A stretch of 64,000 bases of DNA, taken from the NCBI RefSeq assembly GCF_907165205.1, contig NC_058195.1, positions 23,518,936-23,582,935 on the forward strand. The letters run 5' to 3'. How positions within the stretch are numbered: position 1 is the stretch's first letter; each line of letters starts with the position of its first letter. A program made the position numbers and the translations under genes. Source of the DNA: Coccinella septempunctata. Its lineage: Eukaryota; Arthropoda; Insecta; Coleoptera; Coccinellidae. The notes under the pieces are model-generated. The model saw only the letters and a list, made by a program, of their open reading frames with translations, had not been told where the DNA came from and did not search any database. This document shows positions 52,685 through 63,165 of this stretch, piece by piece.

Positions 52685-54798
52685 ATGACTTTAAAAAAAA
52701 TGGATTCCCACAAATTTTGTTTGCTTCTTGGTGAAATTGATTGGGATCGAAACATGGGTAATGTCAAAAATGTTAATGATGCTAGTACTATTTTCAACAA
52801 TGTTGTTCAGAATGTTATATTGAAATGTGTTCCTTTAAAGAGCTGCTGCTCTCGTAAGTTTCCGGTATGGTATTCTAAAGACTTGATTCAAAAAATCAGA
52901 ATTAAAAACCATTATTTGAAAATGTATAGAAAACATAAATTACTATTTTATCTTGGACGTTTAAAATGTTTGAGGCGTTCAGTCAAGAGTACTATACAGT
53001 CCTCCTATAGAGAATATATACAGAGGTCTGAAACTAATCTAAAAAGTGATCCCCGTAATTTTTGGAGTTATGAGAATTCTAAGAGAAACAGGTCCCGGAT
53101 ACCTGGTCGAATGGAGTTTGGTGATGAAACTTTTTCAACTCCTGAGGCAATCGTCAATGCATTTGCGATGAATTTTAAAAGCGTATATACCAGCGATGCT
53201 TCATTGTCGAATTGCTGTTACCGGACTGAGACTATATCAGCTACCGGCCGTCTTCTGACCCTCAATGAAATAACTCATGACATGGTTCTATCTGCATCCA
53301 GAAAACTTACAAATAAATATACATTGGGACCAGATGGTGTTCCGGTAATACTTGTCAAATCACATATTGAACTTTTCGTGCGCCCATTGTGTATAATATA
53401 TAATTTAATGATACGGTCGGGAACATTCCCGGATATTTGGAAGGTGTCGCGTATTTCTCCAGTCTTAAAATCGGGAAAGCACTCGGATGTGGCAAACTAT
53501 AGACCGATTGCCCTGATATCTGTTTTTTCAAAACTCATTGAGATAATTCTGTCCGATATCATTTATAACCATGTTAGAACGTCATTGTCGGGATATCAAC
53601 ATGGATTTGTCCGATCTCGCAGTACTGCATCGAATCTGTGTATTTTCACCCAATATGTTTCCGAGTCACTCGATGATCGAGATCAGGTTGATGTTGTATA
53701 TACGGACTTCAGCAAGGCCTTTGACCGTGTGCCACATACACAACTTCTGAGAAAGCTCTCCCATTTCGGAATTTCGGTTGACATAATCGCTCTCTTGGAG
53801 TCTTATTTGTGTGATCGTGTGCAATTTGTTGAATATGAGGGTGTTAGATCGTTCTTGTTCACAGCCACCTCTGGAGTTCCACAGGGTTCGAATTTGGGAC
53901 CACTGTTGTTTCTTTTATTTATAAACGACATCTCAGATATTATTTTTTCCGAGAAACTGCTGTTTGCTGATGATCTCAAATTATACAGAAGGATAAAGAA
54001 CTTTCTTGACTGCCTTCTACTGCAGAGTGATCTCAATAGATTGCATAAATGGTGTGTTGATAATGGACTTTTTTTGAACATTGACAAGTGCAAAACCATG
54101 TAATTTGCAAGGAAGGCGTCACTAATAGTCTTTGATTATAAAGTAAATAACCAACTTTCAACTAAGGTTAGTGAATTCAAAGACTTGAGGTTACTTTCGA
54201 TCAAAAATTGACATTCTCTGTGCATATAGAGAGCATAACAGCTAGCGCCATGAAAACTTTAGGTTTTGTCATTCGTAATTGTAGAGAGTTTTCATCCTTA
54301 GAGGCAATTTCTTCTGTTTATTGCTCACTGGTTAGAAGTAAGTTGAATTATTGTAGTTCAGTGTGGAATCCTTGTCAGGCAAAGTACATAGCTTGCATTG
54401 AGAGAGTGCTGAGGAAATTTCTTAAGTTCACCTTTCTGAAAAAGCATGGCTTTTATTCAGCCCGAAATTATAATTATAATTCTCTTTTGGATGAGTTTGG
54501 ATTCAGTTCACTCAGAAAGGTACGCGAGATTGATGATTTAGTGTTCATATATAAATTACTTAATAACCGGATTGATTCACCGCTTCTACTTTCCTCAGTA
54601 CTCTTTCATGTTCCTCGTTTTGCGTCAAGATCGCCTGTAACTTTTCATCTTAATGTACCTAACACTCAGCACCACTTTTTTTGTCCGCTTACTACGATGT
54701 GTAGGAGTTATAATAGCCTCAGTGATGTTGATATATTTTTTTGTCTTTGCCAATGTTTATTCGCTCAGTGTCGAGTGTTCTGCAGAATTAGTTTTTGA
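52685..54798 (+). pseudogene. CR1/Jockey-group LINE ORF2: reverse transcriptase, endonuclease deleted
   Basis: RT motifs: LGPDGVPVIL, NYRPIALISVFSKLIE, YQHGFVRSRSTASN, DVVYTDFSKAFDRVP (motif A), SGVPQGSNLGPLLFLLFIND (motif B), KLLFADDLKLY (motif C). A stop at 54101-54103 and a frameshift near 54195 precede the C-terminal ORF 54208-54798. An internal deletion at about 52640-52690 joins ORF1 to the region downstream of the endonuclease, so APE motifs are absent. Confidence 0.9.
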
Positions 54799-54918
54799 TT
54801 GTATTTAGATTTAGATTATGTTATTTTGGTTTGTAATTAATGTGCGTATTAAGTTCGGGATAAAAATTTTTTTGTATACACCTGTCATTGGACTTCGGTC
54901 TGTTGGATGTATTATTTC

Positions 54919-54953
<35 letters not shown>

Positions 54954-54955
54954 AT
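54799..54955 (+). repeat. 3' UTR and (TAAA)n tail of the LINE
   Basis: About nine TAAA units at 54920-54955. The next LINE's ORF1 starts directly after, so two LINEs abut at this microsatellite. Confidence 0.85.
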
Positions 54956-55262
54956 CAGATTTCAACGTATTGGCCCGAGAAGACACTCGAATCGAAGACC
55001 TATCAAATTGTCGTTTAGTAATCCTGAAACGGTAACACAGCTCCTACGTAATAAAACTACCCTGAGAGGTTTCGATGAATACAGAGATGTTACTATATCT
55101 GATGACAGGACCCCGGCTCAATTGGCTCATCTTGACCTTTTTCGAAAAGAGCTTAAGCAAAGAACCTCTGCAGGCGAGAATAATCTGACAATTAAATATG
55201 TGAAGGGACTACCATGTATTGTTCCGATGAACTCTCAACATCCACCTGTGCCAAAAAACTGA
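54956..55262 (+). pseudogene. CR1/L2-like LINE: ORF1 C-terminal part
   Basis: In frame from about 54960 it reads RIGPRRHSNRRPIKLSFSN, then DRTPAQLAHLDLFRKELKQR and NNLTIKYVKGLPCIVPMN, ending at 55262. It is open but 5'-truncated. Its end overlaps the ORF2 start at 55214 by ~49 bp in another frame, a usual arrangement for these elements. Confidence 0.78.
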
Positions 55263-57683
55263 CTAATCTCGTCGAGTGGAAATTCTTGTACACTAATGCT
55301 GATTCGATAAATAATAAACTTCAGGAACTCTTGGCTCTTACTAATTTGGAAAAACCAACTTTTATATTCATTACCGTAACCTGGCTTAGTGGTGCTATCC
55401 CTAATTCATCTATCGATATTCCTGGATTTACTTTGTATCGATGCGATAGCAGCATCACTCCGAGTCACTGCGGCGTCGCTGTATACATAGTTGACGAGTT
55501 GGTATCTTTTTTTAACATCACATCGTGTTCTCTACTCACTCCGGGTATCGACAATGTCTTTGTAGATATGTCCCATAGCTCATGCTCACTTACTGTCGGC
55601 TGCGTCTACCGACCAAGATCCTACCCATCATTCCAATTGTTGTACGACCACATAATAACATTAACTGAATCAAGCAGAAATGTTTTCCTGGCTGGTGACT
55701 TCAACTTTCCTGATCTGGAGTGGCCGCTAACTCGTCTTCCTTCTGAAAACTCACCGTCATCTGCTTTCATCAACATGCTTCAAAATTCACACTTACACCA
55801 ACTTGTTGGCAGTCCAACGCGATATCGCCAGGGTCAGACCCCACACGCCCTTGATCTGATATTGGTCGATGATCCTGACCTCGTTTGTGACATTGACTAT
55901 TTGTCCCCACTTGGGAAATCTGACCATGAGGTTATCAAGGGAAGTATTCAGATGACTGTTAGTGAGCCAAAAAGATGCAAGTTCAAAAAGCTCAAGATCG
56001 TTGACTATGATGAACTAAATACTAAATTCGGTCAATTCGATTGAACTAGCCTACTTCGCGAGGATGATGTCGAGAACATGTGGCGACATTTCCTGTCTTC
56101 GGTTAGTCGTTTCGTTGATGAGTGCACTACTATAAAAACTGTTAGGCGGCATCCGACCAAGCCATGGATCAGCGAGGCGATATACCGAATGCTCCGTCGG
56201 AAGAGGGGTTTATGGCAGAGATATAAGAGAAGTCGGGGTGAACGTGACTATTGGCGCCACCAGAATTACGCTTCGATTGTTTCTGCTGAAATTGCAGCGG
56301 CAAAGACCAGATTTGAAAAGGATATTTGCTCGAGCACTAACAAGAAAAAGTTCCATAAATACATTCGCTCTGCATTGAACACGAAGGTTGGCATTCCCGA
56401 GGTACGCAACTCGGAAGGAGAATTGTGTGGTAACTTGGAGTGTATTACTGCTTTAGCAGCGTATTTTGTGAGTCGTTCTCGGAAGAGCCTATAGAACCGC
56501 TTCCCGATATTCTTTCGCCCAGATCTCAAGAGAGCGTGGATGTTGTGACTTTTACTGTAGAAGATGTTGCTAATTATCTAGGTAAAATCAAGACTTCTAC
56601 ATCTCCTGGTGTAGACAACCTGAGCCCGAAAATTCTGAAGCGATGCAGTTCAACATTGGCTTATCCCTTGTCCATCCTTATGGAAAAATCATTCTCAACA
56701 GGAACGCTGCCTCTTGATTGGATTTCTGCTCGTGTTACGCCGGTTTACAAGAAGGGCGATAAGCTTGATCCTCGAAATCATCGTCCAATATCTCTGACTT
56801 CTTCGGTTGTTAAAGTCAAGGAAAGAATTATTTTCGATCAACTTTTGGAATTTCTTCTTACCAATGAAATATTGCCCAAACAACAGCATGGTTTTATTAC
56901 TGGGCGATAGACAATAACTTGCTTACTGAAGTGCTTAAATGACTGGACAAAAGCACTGGATCGAGATATACCTGTGGATGTCGTGTATCTTGATTTCGCT
57001 AAAGCTTTCGATAGAGTTCCCATCCGCCGGCTCCTGTACTAGTTGGAGCATTTTGGAGTGCGAGACGACCTGCTGCGATGGATAGAGAGTTATTTGAGTG
57101 GGCGTAAATTCTTCGTTGGCGTGGATGAAAAAAGATCTCGAACCTTTGATGTTACTAGCGGAGTTCCACAAGGATCGGTTCTCGGTCCGCTGCTGTTTCT
57201 GGTCTACATATCTGATTTGCCTTCGCTTCTCAAATCCATGATTTCTTTATTCGCTGACGATGCTAAGCTCTACAACTATGCTGATACCAACCCATTCTTG
57301 CTCCAGGAGGATTTAAACACTCTGTTTTCTTGGTGCTGTGATTGGCTTATTGAGCTCAATTTACTTAGCGCTTGGCTCTCCTTAACCTGCCCTCTTTTCA
57401 AGCTAGGAGGGATCGTGGTGATTTGATCATTGCATTTCGGGCGTTGACGCAGAAATTTGGGGTCGATATGACTGATTTTTTTGACCTAGCAACTACGAGC
57501 CAACTAAGGGGCCACAGGTACAAATTGACGCGTGAAAGATTCAAGTGTGCCCCACGAGAATCTTTCATTGGTAACAGGATATTCCATAAATGGAACAGTC
57601 TTCCGGACGAAGTTGTTGGAGCATCTAGTGTCAACTTCTTCAAGAATAAATTGGACGTTTGGTGCGGCGCCGATGCATGTTAG
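55214..57683 (+). pseudogene. CR1/L2-like LINE ORF2: APE endonuclease and reverse transcriptase
   Basis: Endonuclease: FLYTNADSINNK, VTWLSGAIPN, VFLAGDFNFPDLEW, SDHEVIKG. RT: SPGVDNLSPKIL, NHRPISLTSSVVK, KQQHGFITGR, DVVYLDFAKAFDRVP (motif A), SGVPQGSVLGPLLFLVYISD (motif B), SLFADDAKLYNY (motif C, FADD). An internal deletion after WCCDWLIELN joins to the C-terminal RGHRYKLTRERF...KWNSLPDEVV. Stops at 56042-56044, 56492-56494 (frameshift), 56908-56910 and 57040-57042, and a frameshift near 57370. Confidence 0.9.
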
Positions 57684-57872
57684 TGTTGGGATTCGTGTGC
57701 CAGTGGTTACTCTATTTCCTTTCCATTTCTCTCCATTACTCTTTCAGTTTATTGATGTTAAATTTTTGTTTCTTATCATGAGTTTCACTTTCTGTAATTT
57801 TTCATTTCGAATGTTACATGTGTTGAGAAAACTCTTTTCTGTTTATAATAATAATAATAATAATAATAATTC
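57684..57872 (+). repeat. 3' UTR and (AAT)n microsatellite
   Basis: The 3' UTR of the preceding LINE leads to about nine ATA units at 57844-57870. The R4/Dong-like LINE fragment begins immediately on the other side. Confidence 0.75.
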
Positions 57873-59291
57873 TTTTATCTAGGCATAAAACAGGCAAGAA
57901 AAATCAATCAGACTCAGATGAAGAAAGAATTAACGGAGGAGTTTACCCGAAGATTGAGGAGGATAATGAGAACTGGTCTTAACAGCAAGAATCTGATAAA
58001 AGCGATTAACACCTATGCTTGCTCGGCGCTGAGCTATTCATTTGGTATTATCTCTTGGACGACCACCGATTTAGAAGCTTTACAGAGAAAAATAAGGACG
58101 ATGCTGACTAAACACAATAAACATCACCCCAAAAGCTCAATAGAACGGACAGAGCTGCCACGACATCTTGGGGGTAGAGGAATTGTTGATTTGTGCAACC
58201 GTATGTCCCAGGAAATTGAAGGACTTCGAAACTATTTCTTGAGCAAGGCAGCTTCGTCAGAACTCCATTGAGTAGTTTGTGTTGCTGATACATCTACACC
58301 GTTAAAGCTACACCAGGATCACTTCGAAACCGTCAAACACTCTGCAGAAAGTAAAATGCAGAAACTGATTGGCAAACCTTTGCATGGGAGGCACCAGAAT
58401 GAGGTCAACCATGATTACGTCGACATATCTGCGTCGAACTACTGGTTCACTTCCGGAAGGTTGTTTCCTGAGACAGAAGGCCTCATGCTCGCCATCCAGG
58501 ATCAGGTGATTCCAACAAGAAATTACATGAGATACATCGCCAAGGATGCCTCAGTGGCGGACGATAGCTGTCGTTATGGCTGTGCGACACATGAAACTAT
58601 CCAGCACATCACCGGGGGATGTCAGAAGTTCGCGGGCACGGAGTACAAAAATAGACATGATGCCGTTGCCAAGATTCTTCACCAAGAATTGGCACTAAAA
58701 CACCAACTTCTTACTTCGAAAAGGGTTCCTTATTACAATTACCATCCAGATGCTGTGCTGGAAAACGAACATCACAAGCTCTACTGGGATCGCACTGTTC
58801 TCACAGACCGGAAAATAACCCACAATAGACCAGACCTCATATTGCTCAATAAGGATGAGGACACAGCACTATTCATCGACGTGGCAATTCCAAATAATAA
58901 CAATCTTCTGGATAGACACACTGAAAAAATTTCAAAATACAGAGATCTCGAGGAACAAACCAGAAGACAGTGGAAGCTGAAAGATATAAAGACCATCTAC
59001 ATTTCATCTACAGGCCTGATACCGAAGAAACTACTAGAGAACTTGAGAAAACTTCAGTTGGACGAAAATATTTATAAAGTCATGCAGAAGGCGGTACTGC
59101 TCGGAACGGCGAGAACTGAACTGGGGAATGCAGAGGAACACCGTCTGCTCCGACAGGAAGTGCGGGTGGAGCAGGAATCCAACCTACAGCAGGAAGCCGA
59201 GGAGCGACCCGAACCCGACTACCACCACGAGCCCGAAAACCTGGAAAGGGCTCCAACAGAGCTTAATCCTTTTGATATCTGGGATAAGTGA
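57873..59291 (+). pseudogene. R4/Dong-like non-LTR retrotransposon: RT C-terminus and restriction-like endonuclease
   Basis: One frame with a single TGA (58269-58271). It starts abruptly at YLGI-like text, then ALSYSFGIISWTTTDLEAL, LPRHLGGRGIVDL, SGRLFPETEGLMLAIQDQVI and the CCHC finger CRYGCATHETIQHITGGC (~58570-58620). The restriction-like endonuclease core is RPDLILL...LFIDVAIPNNNN (~58828-58895), then a Glu-rich C-terminus ending FDIWDK. Such elements nick DNA with this domain instead of an APE. The RT catalytic part is missing (5' truncation at the AAT repeat). Better preserved than 7578-9163. Confidence 0.88.
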
Positions 59292-59394
59292 ATTTTCCTC
59301 TGGAGAGGAGTGTGAAAGCCGCAAGGCTAAAGTCATAATAACTACTTAGTAGTATACGGGTGTGACAATCCCGCGGACCCCGGTCACTCTCAGC
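59292..59394 (+). repeat. 3' UTR of the R4/Dong-like LINE, up to the DNA-transposon insertion
   Basis: Non-coding sequence ending in ctctcagc (59387-59394), which is repeated at 62594-62601 as the target duplication of the inserted element. Confidence 0.75.
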
Positions 59395-59412
59395 CGAGGG
59401 GTGAACCGGTCG

Positions 59413-59530
59413 TGAATTGTGGTGTACAAATTGCAGGAATTGTCATGAATTGAATTGAATTGCCAAGAATTGTTGAGAATTGTGTGAATTGTCAGGAATT
59501 GTTGAGAATTGTCGTGAATTGTGGAGAATG
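59413..59530 (+). repeat. Left subterminal GAATTGT-type array
   Basis: About twelve degenerate units of (t)gaattgt(c/g) with variable spacing. The unit is nearly palindromic (gaattc-like), so it reads similarly on both strands. Similar units recur weakly at 60175-60260. Confidence 0.75.
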
Positions 59531-59576
59531 GGCTATTTTTCTAAATTTCAAAATCTATGAATTTTTATAACTCTTA

Positions 59577-59768
59577 AGCCCGTTTGCAACAGCCGAGAAT
59601 TCTCTAGAAAATTTACTCGAGATTTCATGCGCCGTGAATTATGTACCGTTACATACGCACTTTCGGTAGAATTCTCTGTTCAGTTGCATACAAAATAATC
59701 TCTGCCGTTTTCTTGCGAGAATTTTGTAGAGAATTCTCCAGAGAATTCTCGGCTGTTGCAAACGGGCT
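59577..59768. mobile_element. 192-bp PIF/Harbinger-type MITE
   Basis: Ends agcccgtttgcaacagccg and its exact reverse complement, continuing agaattctct on both sides (about 29 bp TIR). Flanked by TTA at 59574-59576 and 59769-59771, the duplication typical of PIF/Harbinger. No coding capacity. Nested in the 3.2-kb transposon. Confidence 0.88.
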
Positions 59769-61190
59769 TTATACATATATGGAAATTTATTTTTTTAAAA
59801 CTTTAACACATTGCATTCGGTCGGAAATTGTGATTTCAGAAGAGCTCTCTTATTGAACATGGATATGTCCTAAGGTATAGAATTCAGAAATTTTTTTTTT
59901 GTAATATGTGGATATTTCGGTGGATATGGAATTCTATATTTTCTTGATCGGTTTCACTGGTGTCGAATTGACAAAAATTACTAGACTGTAGTAAGGGCAT
60001 TCTACGTTACACGCTTTTACACAATCGAATGTTTATTAAGTTTCGAAGGGTGTATATCTGAATTTGGAAGCGAATCTCTTACGTGTTGGATAAATAATGG
60101 AAATGGGTTTCCATAAATAATTTGAATTCGATTTTGGAGTTTTAGGAAACTTGCCCATCGTCGTAAATTATAAAGAATTGTTCTGAACTATTAATTTCCG
60201 TGAATTGTTCGAAAATTCTCATGAATTGTCTGGAATTTTTATGAATTGCAATGCATTTTCTAATTGTTGGGCGATTCGCTGTCTTGCAATTCACAGGTGT
60301 CCAACTATTAGGACGCAGAAAGGGAGGTTTGCACATGTATATGGACATGTATATAGTCGCATGCCGGCGCAATAGTGCAAACTCCGAGTTTAATTTCTGT
60401 ATTCTGTGATTTGAATTAAAGTGATATAAGATTGAGCAGGTAAGAATCATCATCATTTTTTCATTATTTCTTATTGATACACAATAATTTCCTACGGGTG
60501 TGAAGCCAGGTTTCTTTCATCCACAGTTACAATCTGTCAACGCCGCGCTCTAAGGATAACTGTATTGTTAAGTATACAATTCTTACAGTTCTGAAAAAGA
60601 TATTAATGCTCGTTTTAGGATTTGAGATTCTCTTGGAAAAAAATGAGATATGGTGCAATCGGATATTATTCATACCTTGATTTATACCAATGAAAATCAT
60701 CAAAGCTCATTGTCAGCCCGTACGGGGGGCCTGGAGGGATTCAAAGTTAAAAATTTGAAATTTTCTCGAGCCATGTGCATTCTTGAGAATAGAGTAAATT
60801 GGTTCGATATAACATTTTACATCATGAACAGTCATCAAAACACATTGTTAACCTGTACAAGGACTATTCACCAACAATATTGGTGAATATTGGTCCCGAT
60901 CTCTTTGCGTTCAATAGCAGGTACCTGAAACGATTCCTTCGGTTGAAACCGTTTTATTACTCTGTTGGGAATAACCCATTAAAATCATTGTTAAGAACGG
61001 GCGTTCTTTCTTCAATGCATATCATATAATTTTGGTTATTTCAACCTCATTTTTAACACTTTTATAATTTCTGAGAAGATGTTAATTCGAAATGTCGGTC
61101 TATATCGGTATATCGATTGCAATAATGTCAATTATATATTCACAGCTTCTTCCCTCTCAACCTGACAAAGATCATTCGGAGGTTCATCTA

Positions 61191-61272
61191 AGACTTGGAG
61201 ACTCGCTTGGAGATGTCTCTCCAAGTCTAAAATAAAAATTATTTGAAACATTTGTCTAATGTTTCAAATAAT
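61191..61272. repeat. Two adjacent perfect hairpins
   Basis: Hairpin 1: 61191-61201 pairs with 61218-61228 (11 bp). Hairpin 2: 61238-61250 pairs with 61260-61272 (13 bp, 9-nt loop). Both lie inside the non-autonomous transposon, 9 bp apart. No role is assigned. Confidence 0.65.
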
Positions 61273-62339
61273 ATATAAATCATATATTTCGCTTATACCA
61301 TTTTTAATCAATAGAGCTTTAGTAATGTAATAATTAAGGTTCGCGTTGAATGAATTCCTAGATATGTAGGTACACACTAAGGATCACCGAATTGGGCAAT
61401 TCGGAGAGGGATATATTTTTAGTTGATTAATCAGTGAAGATGAATTAATAATATTAATAATTGTTTTCAGCACTCAAAAAGTAGACATAGATATTTCAGC
61501 ACGTGTGTCGAATCTCTTGATGGTTATTCTGTAAGCTCTTTGTTATTCCATATAAATTGAACGAACAACTTTCATGAGAACACAATCTTGATTTCAACGC
61601 ACCATGTTTCTGAAACCTGGTAAGTTGTGTTATTATTTTGTAGTACTTCACATACTTTCATAAAATTCCATAAAATAACTCGACATGTTGATGTATGATT
61701 TAAAATTAATAGCTTGCATAGTAACCATTTTTTTCAACTATTCTATCAATTTGCGTTTGATAGAAGGTACTGATTCAGAAGATTTCACCTAGAAGTATTT
61801 CTTCGCTTCATAAAATTTCATAACTCAATTTGAAAAAACCTACAAAAATTTTAGTTACGAACGGGTACGCTCTGTTGTATTCAATATTAGGGTTGCCCAT
61901 TTTGACCAAAAAGATTTTATGCACAGAATAACTCTAGAGCCATTTGCTGAGGGAATTTAAAAAAATTTACCTGAAAGTATTTTTTCGGATCATACAATTT
62001 TATACCTCAATTTGGAAAAATCCAAATTTGTCGTTATGGAAGGGAATGCTCTTATCCTATATTAGGTCGTTTTCACAACATTTTATTCAGTTGAATTTCA
62101 AAGTTGTTTGAATCAGCCTATATAACTACATATATAACTATGTTGATGAGGGGAGGTTAATAGTACATCAAACAATGAAGTATAGGATATCCATGGATAG
62201 AAGCAATTTCTGTAAGCTAGCCTCAGTTAGCCGTAACTACTATCTGGCTATATCTATAAGACATATTATTGAGTGGTTTCAGACCTTTCATAGTGTGATG
62301 TGAAGAAAATTCCCAAAATATATATTCAAAAAAAAAAAA

Positions 62340-62560
62340 AATACATAACTATGAATTGTATTGAATTGTCATGAATTGTATTGAACTGTCATTAATTGTA
62401 TTGAATTGTCATGAATTGTATTGAATTGCCATGAATTGTATTGAATTGTCCGTGAATTGCCGTGAATTGCCATGAATTTTCTTGAATTGTGTGAATTGTT
62501 GAATTGTCTGAATTGTTTTATATGCTATTATAGGAATTGCGTGAATTGTCTGAATTGTGG
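62340..62560 (+). repeat. Right subterminal GAATTGT-type array
   Basis: About twenty units such as tgaattgtcatgaattgta, then variants tgaattgcc and tgaattgtg, ending just inside the right TIR. Counterpart of 59413-59530. Confidence 0.8.
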
Positions 62561-62601
62561 TGTACAACATTTTCATGACCGGTTCACCCCTCGCTCTCAG
62601 C

Positions 62602-63133
62602 CGATGTCGGAAAACAGTCGCTGCCTGGGAATCGTCAGGGCACGTCTGGAGTTGGTGCTGGACGTGACAACATGCAGGACACCAACGGCAGAACGCTAAG
62701 AAGGCGGGCGCCTGCCACACAAAAAGCTACGCCTCTAGACGGGGAGGACATCGACGAGGAGAGAGTTCAGGTTGTCGGTCGCATAGGGATTCAAAGCTCG
62801 CAAGAGCACCCTGTAGTCGGAACCGGCAGCCGAAAAAGGACAGCACAAAGGGGACGCCACAAGTGGACGCCCGAGCAGCATAGCCTGCTGTCTGCGCTAT
62901 ACAGAAGATCAGGACCCGGCAGAAGGGGATACATGAATAGGCTGCATGGTCTGTGGTGCGAAAATTGTCCAGACCTCAACTACATGACGCAGCAAAACCT
63001 GAGAGATCAGATCAGTCATCTCAAAAGAAGAGGAATCTTGCAGCGGTCTCGAGAGCAAGGAAGGTTGGAACAACAAGCTGAGGAGCAGGTGACAGATGCT
63101 TTGAGCCAACATCAGCAATTGACGGTTGACATA

Positions 63134-63139
<6 letters not shown>
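62602..63139 (+). pseudogene. R4/Dong-like LINE: N-terminal ORF fragment with Myb-like domain
   Basis: The frame from 62672 (155 codons) holds an Arg-rich linker, then RGRHKWTPEQHSLLSALYRR, GYMNRLHGLWCENCPDLNYM and LRDQISHLKRRG. This has the form of the Myb-like DNA-binding region at the N-terminus of R2-superclade proteins (W-x-P-E-Q...L...YR...R-L...W). It ends at a TAA microsatellite. After removal of the 3.2-kb transposon it joins the 3' UTR of 57873-59394, a head-to-tail arrangement. Confidence 0.65.

Positions 63140-63165
<26 letters not shown>
63133..63165 (-). repeat. (TAA)n microsatellite, 3' tail of the minus-strand LINE
   Basis: About nine TAA/ATA units. On the minus strand it follows gaataaat as an (ATT)n tail. 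Confidence 0.8.

Larger units (their letters stand above)
59395..62593. mobile_element. Non-autonomous DNA transposon, 3.2 kb, 17-bp TIRs, 8-bp target duplication
   Basis: The terminal CGAGGGGTGAACCGGTC (59395-59411) recurs as an exact reverse complement at 62577-62593. Flanking ctctcagc is identical on both sides (59387-59394, 62594-62601). Eight-base duplications are typical of hAT and P-type transposases. Subterminal arrays of GAATTGT-like units occupy 59413-59530 and 62340-62560. I see no transposase in either strand; the longest frames (for example minus 60142-60456) are not recognisable. A small MITE (59577-59768) is nested inside. Confidence 0.9.

Noticed and set aside
54920..54955. 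TAAA array as a CRISPR or satellite array
   Set aside because: A simple 4-bp microsatellite at a LINE 3' tail, with no spacers. No CRISPR-like structure occurs in the window.
60650..61029. Overlapping 76-78-codon ORFs as a host gene or transposase
   Set aside because: No DD(E/D) motif, zinc finger or known family. They lie inside a non-autonomous transposon and look random.
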